DNA from: Luscinia megarhynchos
Taxonomy: Eukaryota > Chordata > Aves > Passeriformes > Turdidae
Direction: 5' to 3'
Assembly (NCBI GenBank): GCA_034336665.1
Contig: JAPFBE010000002.1
Span: forward strand, 77,255,405-77,319,404
DNA: 64,000 bases
The translations under genes were made by a program, and so were the position numbers. Under the pieces are notes generated by a model, which made no database searches, was not told the origin of the DNA, and was given only the letters and a program-made list of their open reading frames with translations. Positions 12,661-23,937 of the stretch are shown here, piece by piece. How positions within the stretch are numbered: the stretch's first letter is position 1; each line of letters starts with the position of its first letter.

Positions 12661-13223
12661 CACCTGCATTTTCTTAAATAAATACTGATATTAACATGAA
12701 ATTATTAGTGGTTTCTGGTTTAACAGTAGTTTTCTTTTCAGTGTTAATCCCAACAAAAGAAGTCAGAAATCTTCTCATGTGGAAAAAATAATAGCATACA
12801 TAATTCTTGCTTAGTGTTATGACAGGTCTGTTATTTAGTACAACATAGGATGCATGGCTATAAATAAGTTGCAGAATGACAGTGGGTGCTGAGAAGTTCT
12901 GGGATGAGATATTGCACACACATGTTCCATTTAAGACCCAAGTGTGTAAGTGATGCTCTGATGTGTGTCAGTGTGCTGGCAGCAGGGTCAAGCACAGATG
13001 TTGAGATCTCTCACTATGTTATCACTGTAGTTAAAGGTAATAATCAGAGATTAAAATTGAAATTATATCCATATGATCCACAGATACATTAATACCTAAC
13101 ACCTTCAACATCTAATTCTTGACTTTGTCTAAAATATTTTATAATTTATCCTTTTCACAATTTATTTTGTTGTTTTTGTTGTTGTTAGACTGAATGATCT
13201 GCAATTCTTATTTATTGTTTCAG

Positions 13224-13301
13224 GTGGCTTGCCTTATCTCTTGTGTATTAATTCTAGTGGTGATCTACACAATTGGACCTCTGCTGTACTGGCTTCCTAT
13301 G
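13224..13301 (+). CDS. SLC26A7: SLC26A7 exon: TM11 region, residues 167-192
   Basis: This 78-nt, 26-codon exon lies between TTGTTTCAG and GTATGG. It encodes [20 protein letters not shown] followed by LYWLPM. It is one hydrophobic helix ending in the P-L-L-Y-W-L-P motif that SLC26 proteins carry before the L-A-S-I-I-V-V-G helix. Phase is 0 on both sides. Confidence 0.95.
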
Positions 13302-14766
13302 GTATGGTACTTATCCTTTGTAAAGATTAAGATGTCAAACATTTTCTAATGACAGTTTCTTTCAGGAAAAGATAGTGCAATCTCCAAAACAGCTCTATTT
13401 AATTTCAGTGGCTGAAAAAATAGTATGGGCATGAAAAATTTTGGAATCATAAAATACAGAGTTGACAGCACAGGACATATAGATTTTAGACATATATACT
13501 TACATATACAGGGTATCATGTAAACATATAGAAGTGAATTTCTCTTCTACTTACTTTTGGCATGTAGTTTGTGAAAAATATACACCCAGGTTGCTGTGGA
13601 TTTGTAAATTGATATAGTGTGGTAGAAATTCATGAAGATTAATGATATTTCTCCAGATATGCATATGATATACAACTTTGCTTTTCAAATAAATTGGAAA
13701 TAAATTATTTTAGATAGTGATAGAAGCTTAATTACAGAAAAATTATCAAGTATTCTTGTATCTCTGTCATAGAATGCATCTATGCTAAGACTCCTCAAAG
13801 CAGTGTGGCATCTTTTCACATAAGCTGTATCTAGCTTTTGGTATTACAAATTAATAGTTAATTTTAACTAGAGGCATGTCAAAGCTGCTAAATACAGCTC
13901 TAAAAATATCCACAGTTCTGCCATGTATGTACATGAAGTTTTAACTCAACTATGTTTTAAAATTGCTTTGTGCTATTGTTTACATGGTGTCATGAAAGTT
14001 CTCACTTTTCAAACACAGATCCTTTTATAGTATACATGCAAAGTAAGGACACTTGAAGGGTGCACAATATGTCCTGTTTTTTATGCTATACTTCTTTCCT
14101 ACTTTCATTTGTTTTTATACGGATTATTGGTAAATTTTGACCAGTTTCCTACAAGCTTTCTCCCCATATTTTAAAACTACTTTTTGGTTTTTGCTTTCTT
14201 GATAATTTATTTCTCTTCTAATGTGTTTTTCAGCCTGTCTATACACTGTAAGTCTACCGGTTTGTACTCCATTCTTTTTGGCTGTAGATGATTTCTTCAT
14301 CCATCTCCTCCTCCTTCCTGAGTCAAAAGAACAAAAAAAATGTTTTTGCTTCAAAATTAATGGACTTTTGCCCTAGAGGCCTTCTCTAGGGGAAGGGAAA
14401 GAAGTGAGGAAGGGGAGTTACAATTCTTCACTGCATAGAAGTTGAGTGATGATTTGCTTTTGAGTCCTTCAGACTGTGGCAGAATGTATTTTTTCTGGTG
14501 ATGCATGGAAGAGTCTTTGCTAGTCCTGAGGTTTCTGCCATTTTTCTCACAATTAGGTAGCCTGTAGATTGCCTTCACAAAAGAAAAGGGGATAGGGGGT
14601 TGTTGCTATTAGCATCTGTCACAAGGATACCTGTGCTTATCCCATTTTCTAAACACCTACCAGGTTTTTTTATAATTTAGTTATGGTATTGACTGCTGAA
14701 TTAAAGAAACAGCATTTGTTTTCACTAACAACTCTGCAAATGGCTTTTGTGTTTATATCTCTGCAG
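13302..14766 (+). other. SLC26A7: SLC26A7 intron
   Basis: GT-AG intron of 1465 nt (GTATGG to TCTCTGCAG). AT-rich, with no recognised repeat or RNA. Confidence 0.88.
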
Positions 14767-14862
14767 TGTGTGTTAGCAAGCATTATTGTTGTGGGCTTGA
14801 AGGGGATGCTAATGCAGTTCCGTGACTTAAAAAAATATTGGAATGTGGATAAAATAGACTGG
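14767..14862 (+). CDS. SLC26A7: SLC26A7 exon: TM12 and cytosolic loop, residues 193-224
   Basis: This 96-nt, 32-codon exon is bounded by CTCTGCAG and GTAAGT. It reads [20 protein letters not shown] then [12 protein letters not shown]. The [10 protein letters not shown] helix and the W-x-x-D-x-x-D-W loop are highly conserved across the SLC26 family. An open frame continues into the intron to 14931 but is not part of the spliced product. Confidence 0.96.
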
Positions 14863-15162
14863 GTAAGTAAAACTAAATCTAAGGAGGTTCTCCTGAGACC
14901 ATTTGGTAAATATCTGTTAACTACACTTTAATAGTTCTGTGGCCCTTAAAAGAAATAAGTGCAAAATATTATTAGCAGTACTTTTTGTGCACTATCAGCT
15001 CAGAACAATAGCATCTGAATTATCAGTTGTATTAAAAAATAGCATTTTAACAAATTATAAAGAATCAAACCTAATGCTAGAGATGTGTATACAGACAGAT
15101 CAAGCTAATGTGAGCAAATATGTGTCTAATTTTTATGTCTTTTCTATCTGTTTAGCATGCTA

Positions 15163-15187
15163 CAATAATGCTACTGTAGCATTATTG
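15163..15187. repeat. Perfect 25-nt palindrome in intron
   Basis: CAATAATGCTAC, a central T, and the exact reverse complement GTAGCATTATTG. Confidence 0.9.
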
Positions 15188-18100
15188 AAGAGATTTTGGT
15201 ATCATTATCCTCTGGAAATAGGGAATGTCCTCATAGGTCAAACAACTGGAAACACTAGTGATGCAGAAAAATATATATTGAGGGATGCTGTAGGTAAATG
15301 GCCTTGACTCTTTCAGATTTTGCAGAGTACCTATGGTTTGAACATAGTGAAAGATTCTGCACCATGAGAGGAGGAATACACCAGAGAAAGTAGATAGGTG
15401 AAAAGAGACATAGTATGAAAATCTAGTTTAATGCAAATTCTAAATATCCTGACAGAATTTGCACAGAATTCCTAGCAAATGGTAAAGATGAACCCATGTG
15501 TAAGAAGACTCCTGGATTTCTCTTCTGTGGGAGATTTTGGGTGTAATGGCCAATCAGTGGAAGCAGAATGTCTATGCACTTACATAAATGCATGCATGCT
15601 GACATTCCGTTTGCTTGAGTGTACAGTATTCAGAAAGGTATTTTGGCCACATAGTCCTTTTCTGTGGTGGGAAATACAAGTAATTTGAGTTAATATTGGA
15701 CTTTTTTGAATCTACCAGTGACTTAGTATTCTACAGCAGTAATGGTTAAGTAACGTTTATTCTGGACAAATGAAAACTTTTTTTTAGTAGAGTGTGATTT
15801 TAGTATGGGCAACAGAGCTAAGTAAACAACATCAAGTTTGACTGTGAGATTTTTCACACATAGTTGCAGAAAACTAGAGGTTCAGAAAACTTATTTTTTT
15901 GGAATTTCTTTTGAATTATCCAAAAGAAAAGCTCTATCTTTCCTGAAATCTTTTCTTCCTCAAACAGTAAAATTCTGAAAATATTTTGTATCTCTTGTTT
16001 TGTATTTGATCTTCAGCTTAACCCATATTGCCAGTAACAGAAATGATGGATTATGTGGATCAGGAAGTATTTTTGGGACTTAAAACCATTGGTAGTTAGG
16101 GGATAGAGATATATCTTCTCCTTCAGTTCATTGAGATAATAAGTAGTTACATTTTCCAGCAGCATATTCTGGAATCTGACTAGATTTGACACATCTTCAG
16201 AGATAGTCTAACCTGATTGATTTTTGCTTTTCTGGTTTTGGCAGAAAAGGTTGTGTGAGTAGTTAGTTATTACATCTCTGACATCTGTCATCATTTCTAA
16301 GAGAGGTCATAGAACGGGGGAGTTTGCTGGGTTCATCTTTTTGACTAAATATTCTTGAGCAATGATTTATCTTCAAGTAGTTTTACCATCAGTCCTTAGC
16401 TTGGCAGGAGAAATCATCTTGCCTTAAATACCATAGTTTAAAGTAGGGCTGTAAACATTGATCTTGCATTGCTGCCTGCTCTGAGGAGCCCCACCAAGCC
16501 CAGTGATTTGTGTAACTACACTGGTGTTATTTTGGCCTGAAAGGAATCACCCCAGTAATTGACAGAACACTGGAAATGAATCATTCCATCACCCAGGTTA
16601 TCCAAAGTGTTTTGAAGATAAAAACCCTAACAAAACATTTGGAAATATTTAGCAGCTGTGCTTTCTGGAACTGATTCTTTGAAGGGTGTGTCATGTAGCA
16701 TCGAAGTCAGGTTTTTTTTGGTTATAGGTCTAGAAAATGATAGTGCAGGAAACGGAATATTACTGAATTTGTTACCTTGTTCCTTCACACTTCTTTAAGC
16801 ATCTCATTAAACACAAATGGTATGAACAATACTTACTGGTTGATTCAATCTCTATAAATATAATCCTTCTAAATATAGAAGGTAAGATATTGTTCAGGGG
16901 TTGGAGTTGAGGAAATTCACTGGTTCCCTCCATTAGGGGATATTCTGTGTTTCTATGAAATCTGTTCTTTCAGCCATGGGTGGCTTTTTCTTTCAGATTT
17001 ACATCCTGCCTCTCAAATCACATTTGATTGCTTCTCAGCTACTACTCCACTGTCCTTATTCCAGAGGTCTCTTTCCTGCCATTCATAGCACCCATATGAA
17101 CTTCAAATGCCTCATGCTTCAGTTAAGGTCTTCTGTCAGTCCCTACATCTTGACTGGATGACTTCAGCAATCTCAGATTAATAATTGCCTATTCCACTAT
17201 ATGTATTCTGTGCATAACTGAGAGTGATTTGTCTTGATCTATTCTTCTGCTTTATCTGAGAACAGTCAGGAAGCTCATCTGGCCTTGTCTGTAAACATAT
17301 CTCACTTCTCAAGTCCTCAGATCAGATGATGATTTCCTTGTCGCTTTTTGTAAGCCTAATTTCTTATGCAGGCCAACTTGATTAACTCGCTGTTTTTATT
17401 CTCCAGCTTGACAGTGTTGATGATACTAGTGATACTTTCCTAGTATTACTAAAAAGGCCAGTGAAGTTCTTGTGAACTCTTGATTTTAAGGCCCAGAATC
17501 ACAGATAAGCTGCCTTTTAAGTAGCAAAAACTACTGCCTGGCAATGGACTGCTGAAGAAAAATGTTCTCTTTGCTGTTAACTGTTGGACGTGAAAGTAAC
17601 CAAAGATCAGGGGAAAATATTTCAGAAGGCGATGTTCTAAATGAAAAATTATAACAGAATAAAGATCATTTTCACGAGTTAATTATATAGCAGGGATTTG
17701 AGAAATTCAGTAATGAAATATTCTGGCATTTAAAGATAAAAAAATATTTTAAACTTGCATATATGTCTTGACCAGAAAATGATGACAGCTGAGACAAAGC
17801 CAGGTTGCATGTCTAACTTTTAAAGCAGGAAGAATAGCATGAATTTATGGCAAAAATTATACAGTCCCAACATGGTGTTGTGATGAGAGGCAGTTATAGA
17901 TGCATGAATTGTAATTGTATTCACATATATTAATATTAAAGAATGTAAGGAATGCTACTAATTCAGCAATTAAAGTAGATCCAAGAATGAGGATCTCATT
18001 TTTGACAAGTATCCTCCAAGATCTTGCCATTGTGAATTTCTGAGATGCACATCCAACACCTTGTCAATCTATTTTGTCAAAATATTTAGAGGAGAAGGCC

Positions 18101-18607
18101 TAGAAAGGGTTTTCCGTGAAATTTGGAGCTCATTAGTGCATCTTGGGGATTTTTAGAACTTCTTCAGATATACTCAGGAGGAAGATGGCCTTTTAAATTT
18201 GTTCATCACACACAGGTCCTGATTCACGAGAGGGCTCTGAGAGCTCTCAGGACTCTGCAATATAAACAATTTTTCACAAAGTAGGAAACCACCTCTTTTG
18301 TGAGAATAATTTTACATCAATGACTCTATTTTATGGCATCCTAGAGAGATTTTCTATTTTTCCTGCATTAGTGAATATGCTAGTGTGATTTACATTACTT
18401 GTGCTGTAGTTGGTCTCAGTGGGGTGGGAAGGAATTTGTAAATGCTTAATCCATTGAAAGCATGATTACCATATAAATTATTTTTCAAGAGAATTATTTC
18501 TATCAGTCCCTCTGTTTCCAGGGCTGTTTGCAAACAAATACTATCTCAACCATTATGTATGGAATAGCTGTGAAAAATTATATCAAAGAACTACCATACC
18601 ATTTTAT

Positions 18608-18735
18608 TATCATAGGATCATTTAGTCCAACTGTTAACCCAACACTGCCAAATCTATACCCCTAAACCATGTCCACTAGTGCATTAGGCAGTTCCTGCTC
18701 TATGCCTGCGGTGGACTTCACTTGAATCCCAAGTT
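18608..18735 (-). mobile_element. CR1 LINE 3' fragment, minus strand (decayed)
   Basis: Read on the + strand it begins ATCATAGGATCATTTAGTCC, continues AACTGTTAACCCAACACTGCC and then CTAAACCATGTCCACTAGTG. This is the reverse complement of the CR1 tail (ccaaccttaatgattctatgat) preceded by the ...acatggtttag... block. The 5' side fades out into unrecognised sequence. Confidence 0.75.
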
Positions 18736-19701
18736 TTGATGATGAGTGTGCTGAGGATGGATGCACACATTGGTCATTTGTCTGCAGGAGGATGTGAGAG
18801 CATGGCCATGCACTGAGTCCTTAGAGCCAGAGCCTCCTCCAGGACTCCAGCACCTTCTGCTGAGACAGTTCCTGAATGAGCAGATTTTTAATGGCATTCT
18901 TCTTTTTGGCTATATGCTGGAGGGCCTCAACTTGAGCACCTCATCACGCCTCACATTACAGAATGACAGAACTGGTCAGTTGAGTCATGTCCATCTCTTC
19001 CTCCATTAAGCAACAGCATAACCAGGTAGGAGTTAGATGAACTGCATCCTAAATTTTCTTCATTCTGATAACCAAATCCATCAATTGTGGTAAGAAACTA
19101 GACAGCTGTGTTGCAGATAGTTACATGTGAGGAACCCTAACCCTTTCAGGCAACAGCTGATCATCTCAGTATACAATGAAATAGGGAAATGCATAATCTG
19201 GTTTCAAACTGGTACAGAAATATTTATTATCACCACACCTTAGCATTGCATTGTTTAGCCCTAGGTTCAGAAAGTATTCTGCAACTTATTTATATGATTT
19301 TTTCCTATAAGTGCCAATTTCAGACAGTCCTCAACGGTGGATGATTAGATCCTATGAAATGGAAAGTCTAGACAGAGGCAACTGCTATACACAGTCACTG
19401 TACCTCTCAGTGCTTCTGATACTTTCTGATATACAGGTGTTAACATAAATCCATTTCTTCTGCTTGTTTCTTTTCTCCCCTTTAGAATTTTTCTTTAAAC
19501 TAAAACAGTACTTTAAAGGTGGATTTTGTTTAGATTTTTCACATTATTATGTGCCTATAACATACTGTTGCTAAGATTTAAAGAGTGATTAGATTCTATC
19601 TGTTCTGCAGTATGCAATAACCATATTGAAGTAAGCTGCCAAGGAAAAAACTTCAATATTTTTATGACTTCTTTGTTGAACTTTGAAATAACCCATGAAT
19701 T

Positions 19702-19722
19702 AAAAAAAAAAAAAAAAAAAAA
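19702..19722. repeat. A21 homopolymer
   Basis: Twenty-one uninterrupted adenines. The sequence upstream is not a recognised retrocopy, so it may be a simple expansion. Confidence 0.9.
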
Positions 19723-21689
19723 GTCTATCAGATCAACATCCTTCTACAAGTTTGATGCTACCCTAATTAAAGAAGAACTGATTCCAGGCCAATACAAAGC
19801 ACTGAAAGGGTGATTGAAATGAGAGTATGATTGTTTGGCTCAGCCTCTACAACAATGATGGTGTCTGATTACTTTTAAGATGTAAGACACCAGGCTGCTG
19901 GAGAGGCACTTGACTAGCTTTCTCAGTAGCCAGCAGTAGTTCAAACATTTTTGGCATTCTTCCTATGCAGACTTTGTATTGCATTTTTATGCTTTTTGTT
20001 TTCTTCTGAGACATAAGAATTTTGCAGGTCTGCAACAGTGATTTAGATGTGATGAGGTGCAGGTCTGCAGCTGAACTGGATTGCACTGGAGTGGATTCAG
20101 GTGTTGTCAGGGCTCAGCCTTATTAAGATAGCCCAATTCTTGATCCCACTGATTTTCAGGTTTTTAGTAGTTCTGTTAGCCTTTTGTCTAACAATGGATG
20201 TATCCAGGTGAGCTTCCTTATAAATGTATATTGGATTCATAAATAGTAATGTTACTTTCTTTTTTCATTAATCAATATCTGTTGCTCATAAAGGTGGTAT
20301 TTGCAAGTATATTGCATAACAATTCATATAAGATGTAATGTTAAAATACAACTAGTGATTAAGGACAGTTTCAGAGGAGGAACTATCTCCTTATCTAGCA
20401 GCCCTCCCCTCGAAGAAACTGAAAAGTCTTTTGCTGCAGTTAGGAATCCTGAAGATGAGGCAGGAAAGGTTTCTTGACAGAGTCACAGTAACATTCTGTT
20501 CTCTGTGAAGCACAAGTCAGTATGGTATGATTTGCACTTTATAATTCATAAAATAACAGTTCTGAAATCTGCTCAAGCAAAATTCCGTGGTTGAACTGAA
20601 AGTATCCTATTGTCTCTGCCTTTTGTGAGTTAAGTGAAAGTATCAGAAAGGATAATCTCAATTCTGATTGTGCCATTGTAATGTGATCTGTTATTCTGCA
20701 AATATGAACAAGCAGCACGGTAATTCTTGAAATGGGCACCTGTGGGGATCAATATATCCAGAGAAGTGAAAATACTTTCAATTTCTTTTAACACCTTTTA
20801 TATAAAGATGAGATTGCAGTCTTTGCTTAAGGCTCCCTCAAGGAAAGAAAGATGAGCTTTATTATACTAATTAGGTTGGCATAAGAAATTGAGTATTTTG
20901 TACTTTTATTTGTAAAATCTGCATGTCTCTTAGCTGTACACATCATTGTAGCATGGAAAGAAAAAATTGATTGTTTCCTGGTAAGAAAATAATTAAGGAA
21001 ATTTTTTAAAAGTTTTTAAATTTCTTTATAAAGTGGCTTTAGTTTCAGATGTGCTTCTGAGTATTTTTAAATTTGTATTCCAAATGAATCCAAAATTTTA
21101 ATAATCAAATATTGAAAGTTGAGGAAGTAATATGAAATCTCACAATTTCCATGGGAAGGAATTAATTCCCCAGTAATTTTTATTTGTTATAGAGTTGGTT
21201 TTGTCAACTGTACCCTGGTAAACACCACTTTTAATCAGCCTCTTACAAATTATAATTCCCACTTATATGATTAGTGGAAGAAAAGTTCTCTGTATGTGAC
21301 CTCATTAGGGCCCCTAATTATGTGAAAGGAAAGGAGGATTTAAAATCTATGCAGTGAAGAAGGTGACAAGAATTTGCAATGTGAAAAAGAAAATACAAGT
21401 TTTCCAAAACAACTGAGTTTATTCTGACTTAAGCTGTTAGCACAAATGCAAGTGCTATTTTAAGCAACCCTGGAAGGAACCTCTGTGAGCACTGGGATGA
21501 GTTATGTCCCATGGGGAGGCATTACTTTAATTGCTAATTCAGTCTTCAGTATTTGCCAGTTCAAAGATCCGAATGTTCACATCTGAGAAACTATCTTATT
21601 TTTAAAAACCTTTCTTTCTATAGATTCATAAAGCACACATTGCTATAAAATTTGAAACTAATCACTTCTTTTTGCTCCCCTCCTTAAAG

Positions 21690-21796
21690 AGCATATGGGT
21701 CAGTACCTATGTGTTTACAATATGCTTTGCTGCTAATGTGGGGCTGTTGTATGGCGTTGTCTGCACTATAGTAATCGTCATTTTCCGCTTTCCCAG
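21690..21796 (+). CDS. SLC26A7: SLC26A7 exon: TM13-TM14 region, residues 225-260
   Basis: This 107-nt exon runs from acceptor CCTTAAAG to donor GTAAGA and ends with two bases of an arginine codon. It reads [20 protein letters not shown] then [15 protein letters not shown]. The F-A-A-N-V-G-L-x-x-G-V-V motif and the final F-R-F-P-R are typical of the last membrane helices, just before the STAS domain. Mammals have G where this has the first S, and a G before R-F-P where this has F. Confidence 0.95.
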
Positions 21797-23870
21797 GTAA
21801 GAAACAATTTATTGACATGTTCTACGAGCACTTCATTATGTATTCATTCTGCATATTGCTTCACAGTCAGCATAGACATACGGGATACTAAATTTAACAA
21901 CTAAACTTCAGTTTTTCAGCTGCAGAAAATTGCAAGATAAGACAATTCAAAAGCAAAAGTCACATCTGTCCATTTACCGTAGACTAAGGAATCTCTAAAG
22001 CATTTTATAAAATGGCATTATTTTGTCATTTCTCTTATTATTACACATCTGTAGGACTCATTATGTGAAGGTAGCATAAAGTCAACAGGAAAATTAATAA
22101 TATTTTTTTTCCATTAGATATTTATTTGCTCCTTAAGGAAAAGGTATGTCTGGCAAGCTGTAGTAACTAAAAGCCTTTATAAACTCCTAGGCACTAAGTT
22201 GAACATAGGTTAATGAAACATAACTATACAAGTATTCTAATGTCTAACAAAAAGTATAAATTCTGTGTATGACTTAGAAAAGTCAGGACAAATAAGCTAA
22301 AGCAATCAGAAGTAGTTTTGTTTTTTTAAAATATATTACAGTTGCTACTTTGCATCATGAGTAAAGGGAAATACAGCTGAGGTTTATGATTGATTTGTGC
22401 TACAGAATTAATTCACAGCTCACCAGTCCTGGAAATGACTTGCTGCTTGCATGCAGTTGTTTGCATGAACACTGAATCCCACTGAAATTAAGCACAATAT
22501 AGACAGCTCGATTAAATGCTTGTTAAAGTTAATGGTGTTAGACATTTATGCACAGCTCTATTCTCATAGAGTATGTTGCAGAAACAGCATGAAAACAGTT
22601 CAAGGCAGTTAAAAATTATGGCAGATAGTTTCTGCTTGAATCAACCAGTACTTTTGTGATAACGTTGTGCTACTCAGCAAACTAAAATTTTGGTAAATCC
22701 TGGTAGTAAAGCAAAAGGTAAGTTTTCATGTTGTTTTTTCCCTGAGGCTGGATGTTAGAGGTTCTCCAACAGCAGAAAGGGGTGGATATCTAACACAAAA
22801 GAGCCTGATCTAGTGGAGATCTCAGTCTGAACCTGGATTTAGCAATGTAAATAAGACTCCTCCCAGTGATCTCTGTGTTCTTCAGTGAAGCTGCACATGA
22901 CTGTCCATACCATCTAAAGGCACTGAACGAGGTGGCAGCCTTAAACTGGTATGGCACAGATGGGGTTAACACGTAGTAAGGCATGCAGTCATGAGCAGAA
23001 CTGTTAGCAGAAGTGAACCAAAGAAAATACCATAGATTATTTATTGTAAAGTTTCTGTTCAGATGGCAGAGTACTGGGCATGCTACATGCTATGTATCAG
23101 AATGTATAGAAACCACCAGCAGCTACAGCTTCGTTTATGCAAAGATGAGAGAACAGCTGATGTTTGCAAGGCTCATTTATCTGGCCCCAATACCTGCAAA
23201 CACTCCTTGTATACTGATGCATCTGTCTCAGAGGATAGATAGTTCCACAGTCTTCTGCAGTTAAATGTGTTCCTATAAATGCCATGTTGAATCAGAAGAT
23301 CCTATGCTGTGCTCCCTTTCCAAGGCAGCCTTCTCTTTTCCTGTGTACAGAGCATAGGAATACTGGCCCTTTCCAATAAGTCCCCCATTTTGATAGCTAG
23401 AGTGCCATGTTCTGCTTCATCATATGAAGATGAGTCAATTTCAATGGCAAATAAAATATCTTTGTTTTCATGACCACAGCTATTCTACATATTTGTTTTC
23501 CCTTTCCTTACAATACGATTTTGCAGAAATTAAACTTCCTTACTTTTGAAGCTATCAATTATATATGAGCTACCTTGACTTGAAAATAGTTCTCTGACCA
23601 GCAAATGAAAATTAAAATTAAGATTTTCTTTATAAGATAATTTAATTATTCATATTTTCAAAGTGATCTCATAATTCTTAACTGAGCTTTTTACTCTTTA
23701 AGAAAAAGATTATCAGAAAAGATAAGGTGTGTAATCACAAAAATACTCACAGATTGCATTGTCAGACCTTTAAACTGCTATGCTGTAGTTTGGGATGTGT
23801 GCTTTTTTTGTTTCTGCTCAAGACTACTAATGATTTGTTGTACAGATTTTTCTCTATATATTGATTACAG
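21797..23870 (+). other. SLC26A7: SLC26A7 intron
   Basis: GT-AG intron of 2074 nt (GTAAGA to TTGATTACAG). No repeat family, RNA or extra exon was recognised. Confidence 0.88.
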
Positions 23871-23937
23871 AGCAAAGACACTGAATTTGAAAAATATGAA
23901 AGAGGTGGAATATAAATACAAAGCAGAAGATAATTGT
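23871..23937 (+). CDS. SLC26A7: SLC26A7 exon: linker into STAS domain, residues 260-282
   Basis: This 67-nt exon completes the split arginine and encodes AKTLNLKNMKEVEYKYKAED then NC. It is a charged linker between membrane and STAS domains, comparable to the mammalian segment with K-N-M-K-E-M-E. It is the least conserved exon in the window. It is supported by exact phase fit and by good splice sites (TTGATTACAG and GTAAGT). Confidence 0.88.

Larger units (their letters stand above)
9942..13223 (+). other. SLC26A7: SLC26A7 intron
   Basis: GT-AG intron of 3282 nt. It contains a CR1 3' fragment (about 10790-11070) and a strongly AT-rich low-complexity block (about 12480-12660, with many TATTTTATTTATT-like words). 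The acceptor is TTGTTTCAG. The remaining open frames have no resemblance to known proteins. Confidence 0.88.
14863..21689 (+). other. SLC26A7: SLC26A7 intron (largest complete intron in window)
   Basis: GT-AG intron of 6827 nt with acceptor CCTTAAAG, which is weak in pyrimidines next to the AG but has TTTTTGCTCCCCTCC just upstream. It contains a perfect 25-nt palindrome (15163-15187), a minus-strand CR1 fragment (18608-18735) and an A21 run (19702-19722). No additional exon was recognised; the frames at 14939-15307 and 18761-19009 look like chance. Confidence 0.85.

Noticed and set aside
14939..15307. 122-codon open frame after the TM12 exon
   Set aside because: Lies in the intron just past a strong donor, has no homology to SLC26 proteins and resembles AT-rich chance coding.
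18761..19009. 82-codon frame that looked exon-like (LQHLLLRQFLNEQIFNGILL)
   Set aside because: No acceptor/donor pair in a compatible phase, adjacent to a CR1 relic, and no match to any SLC26A7 exon.
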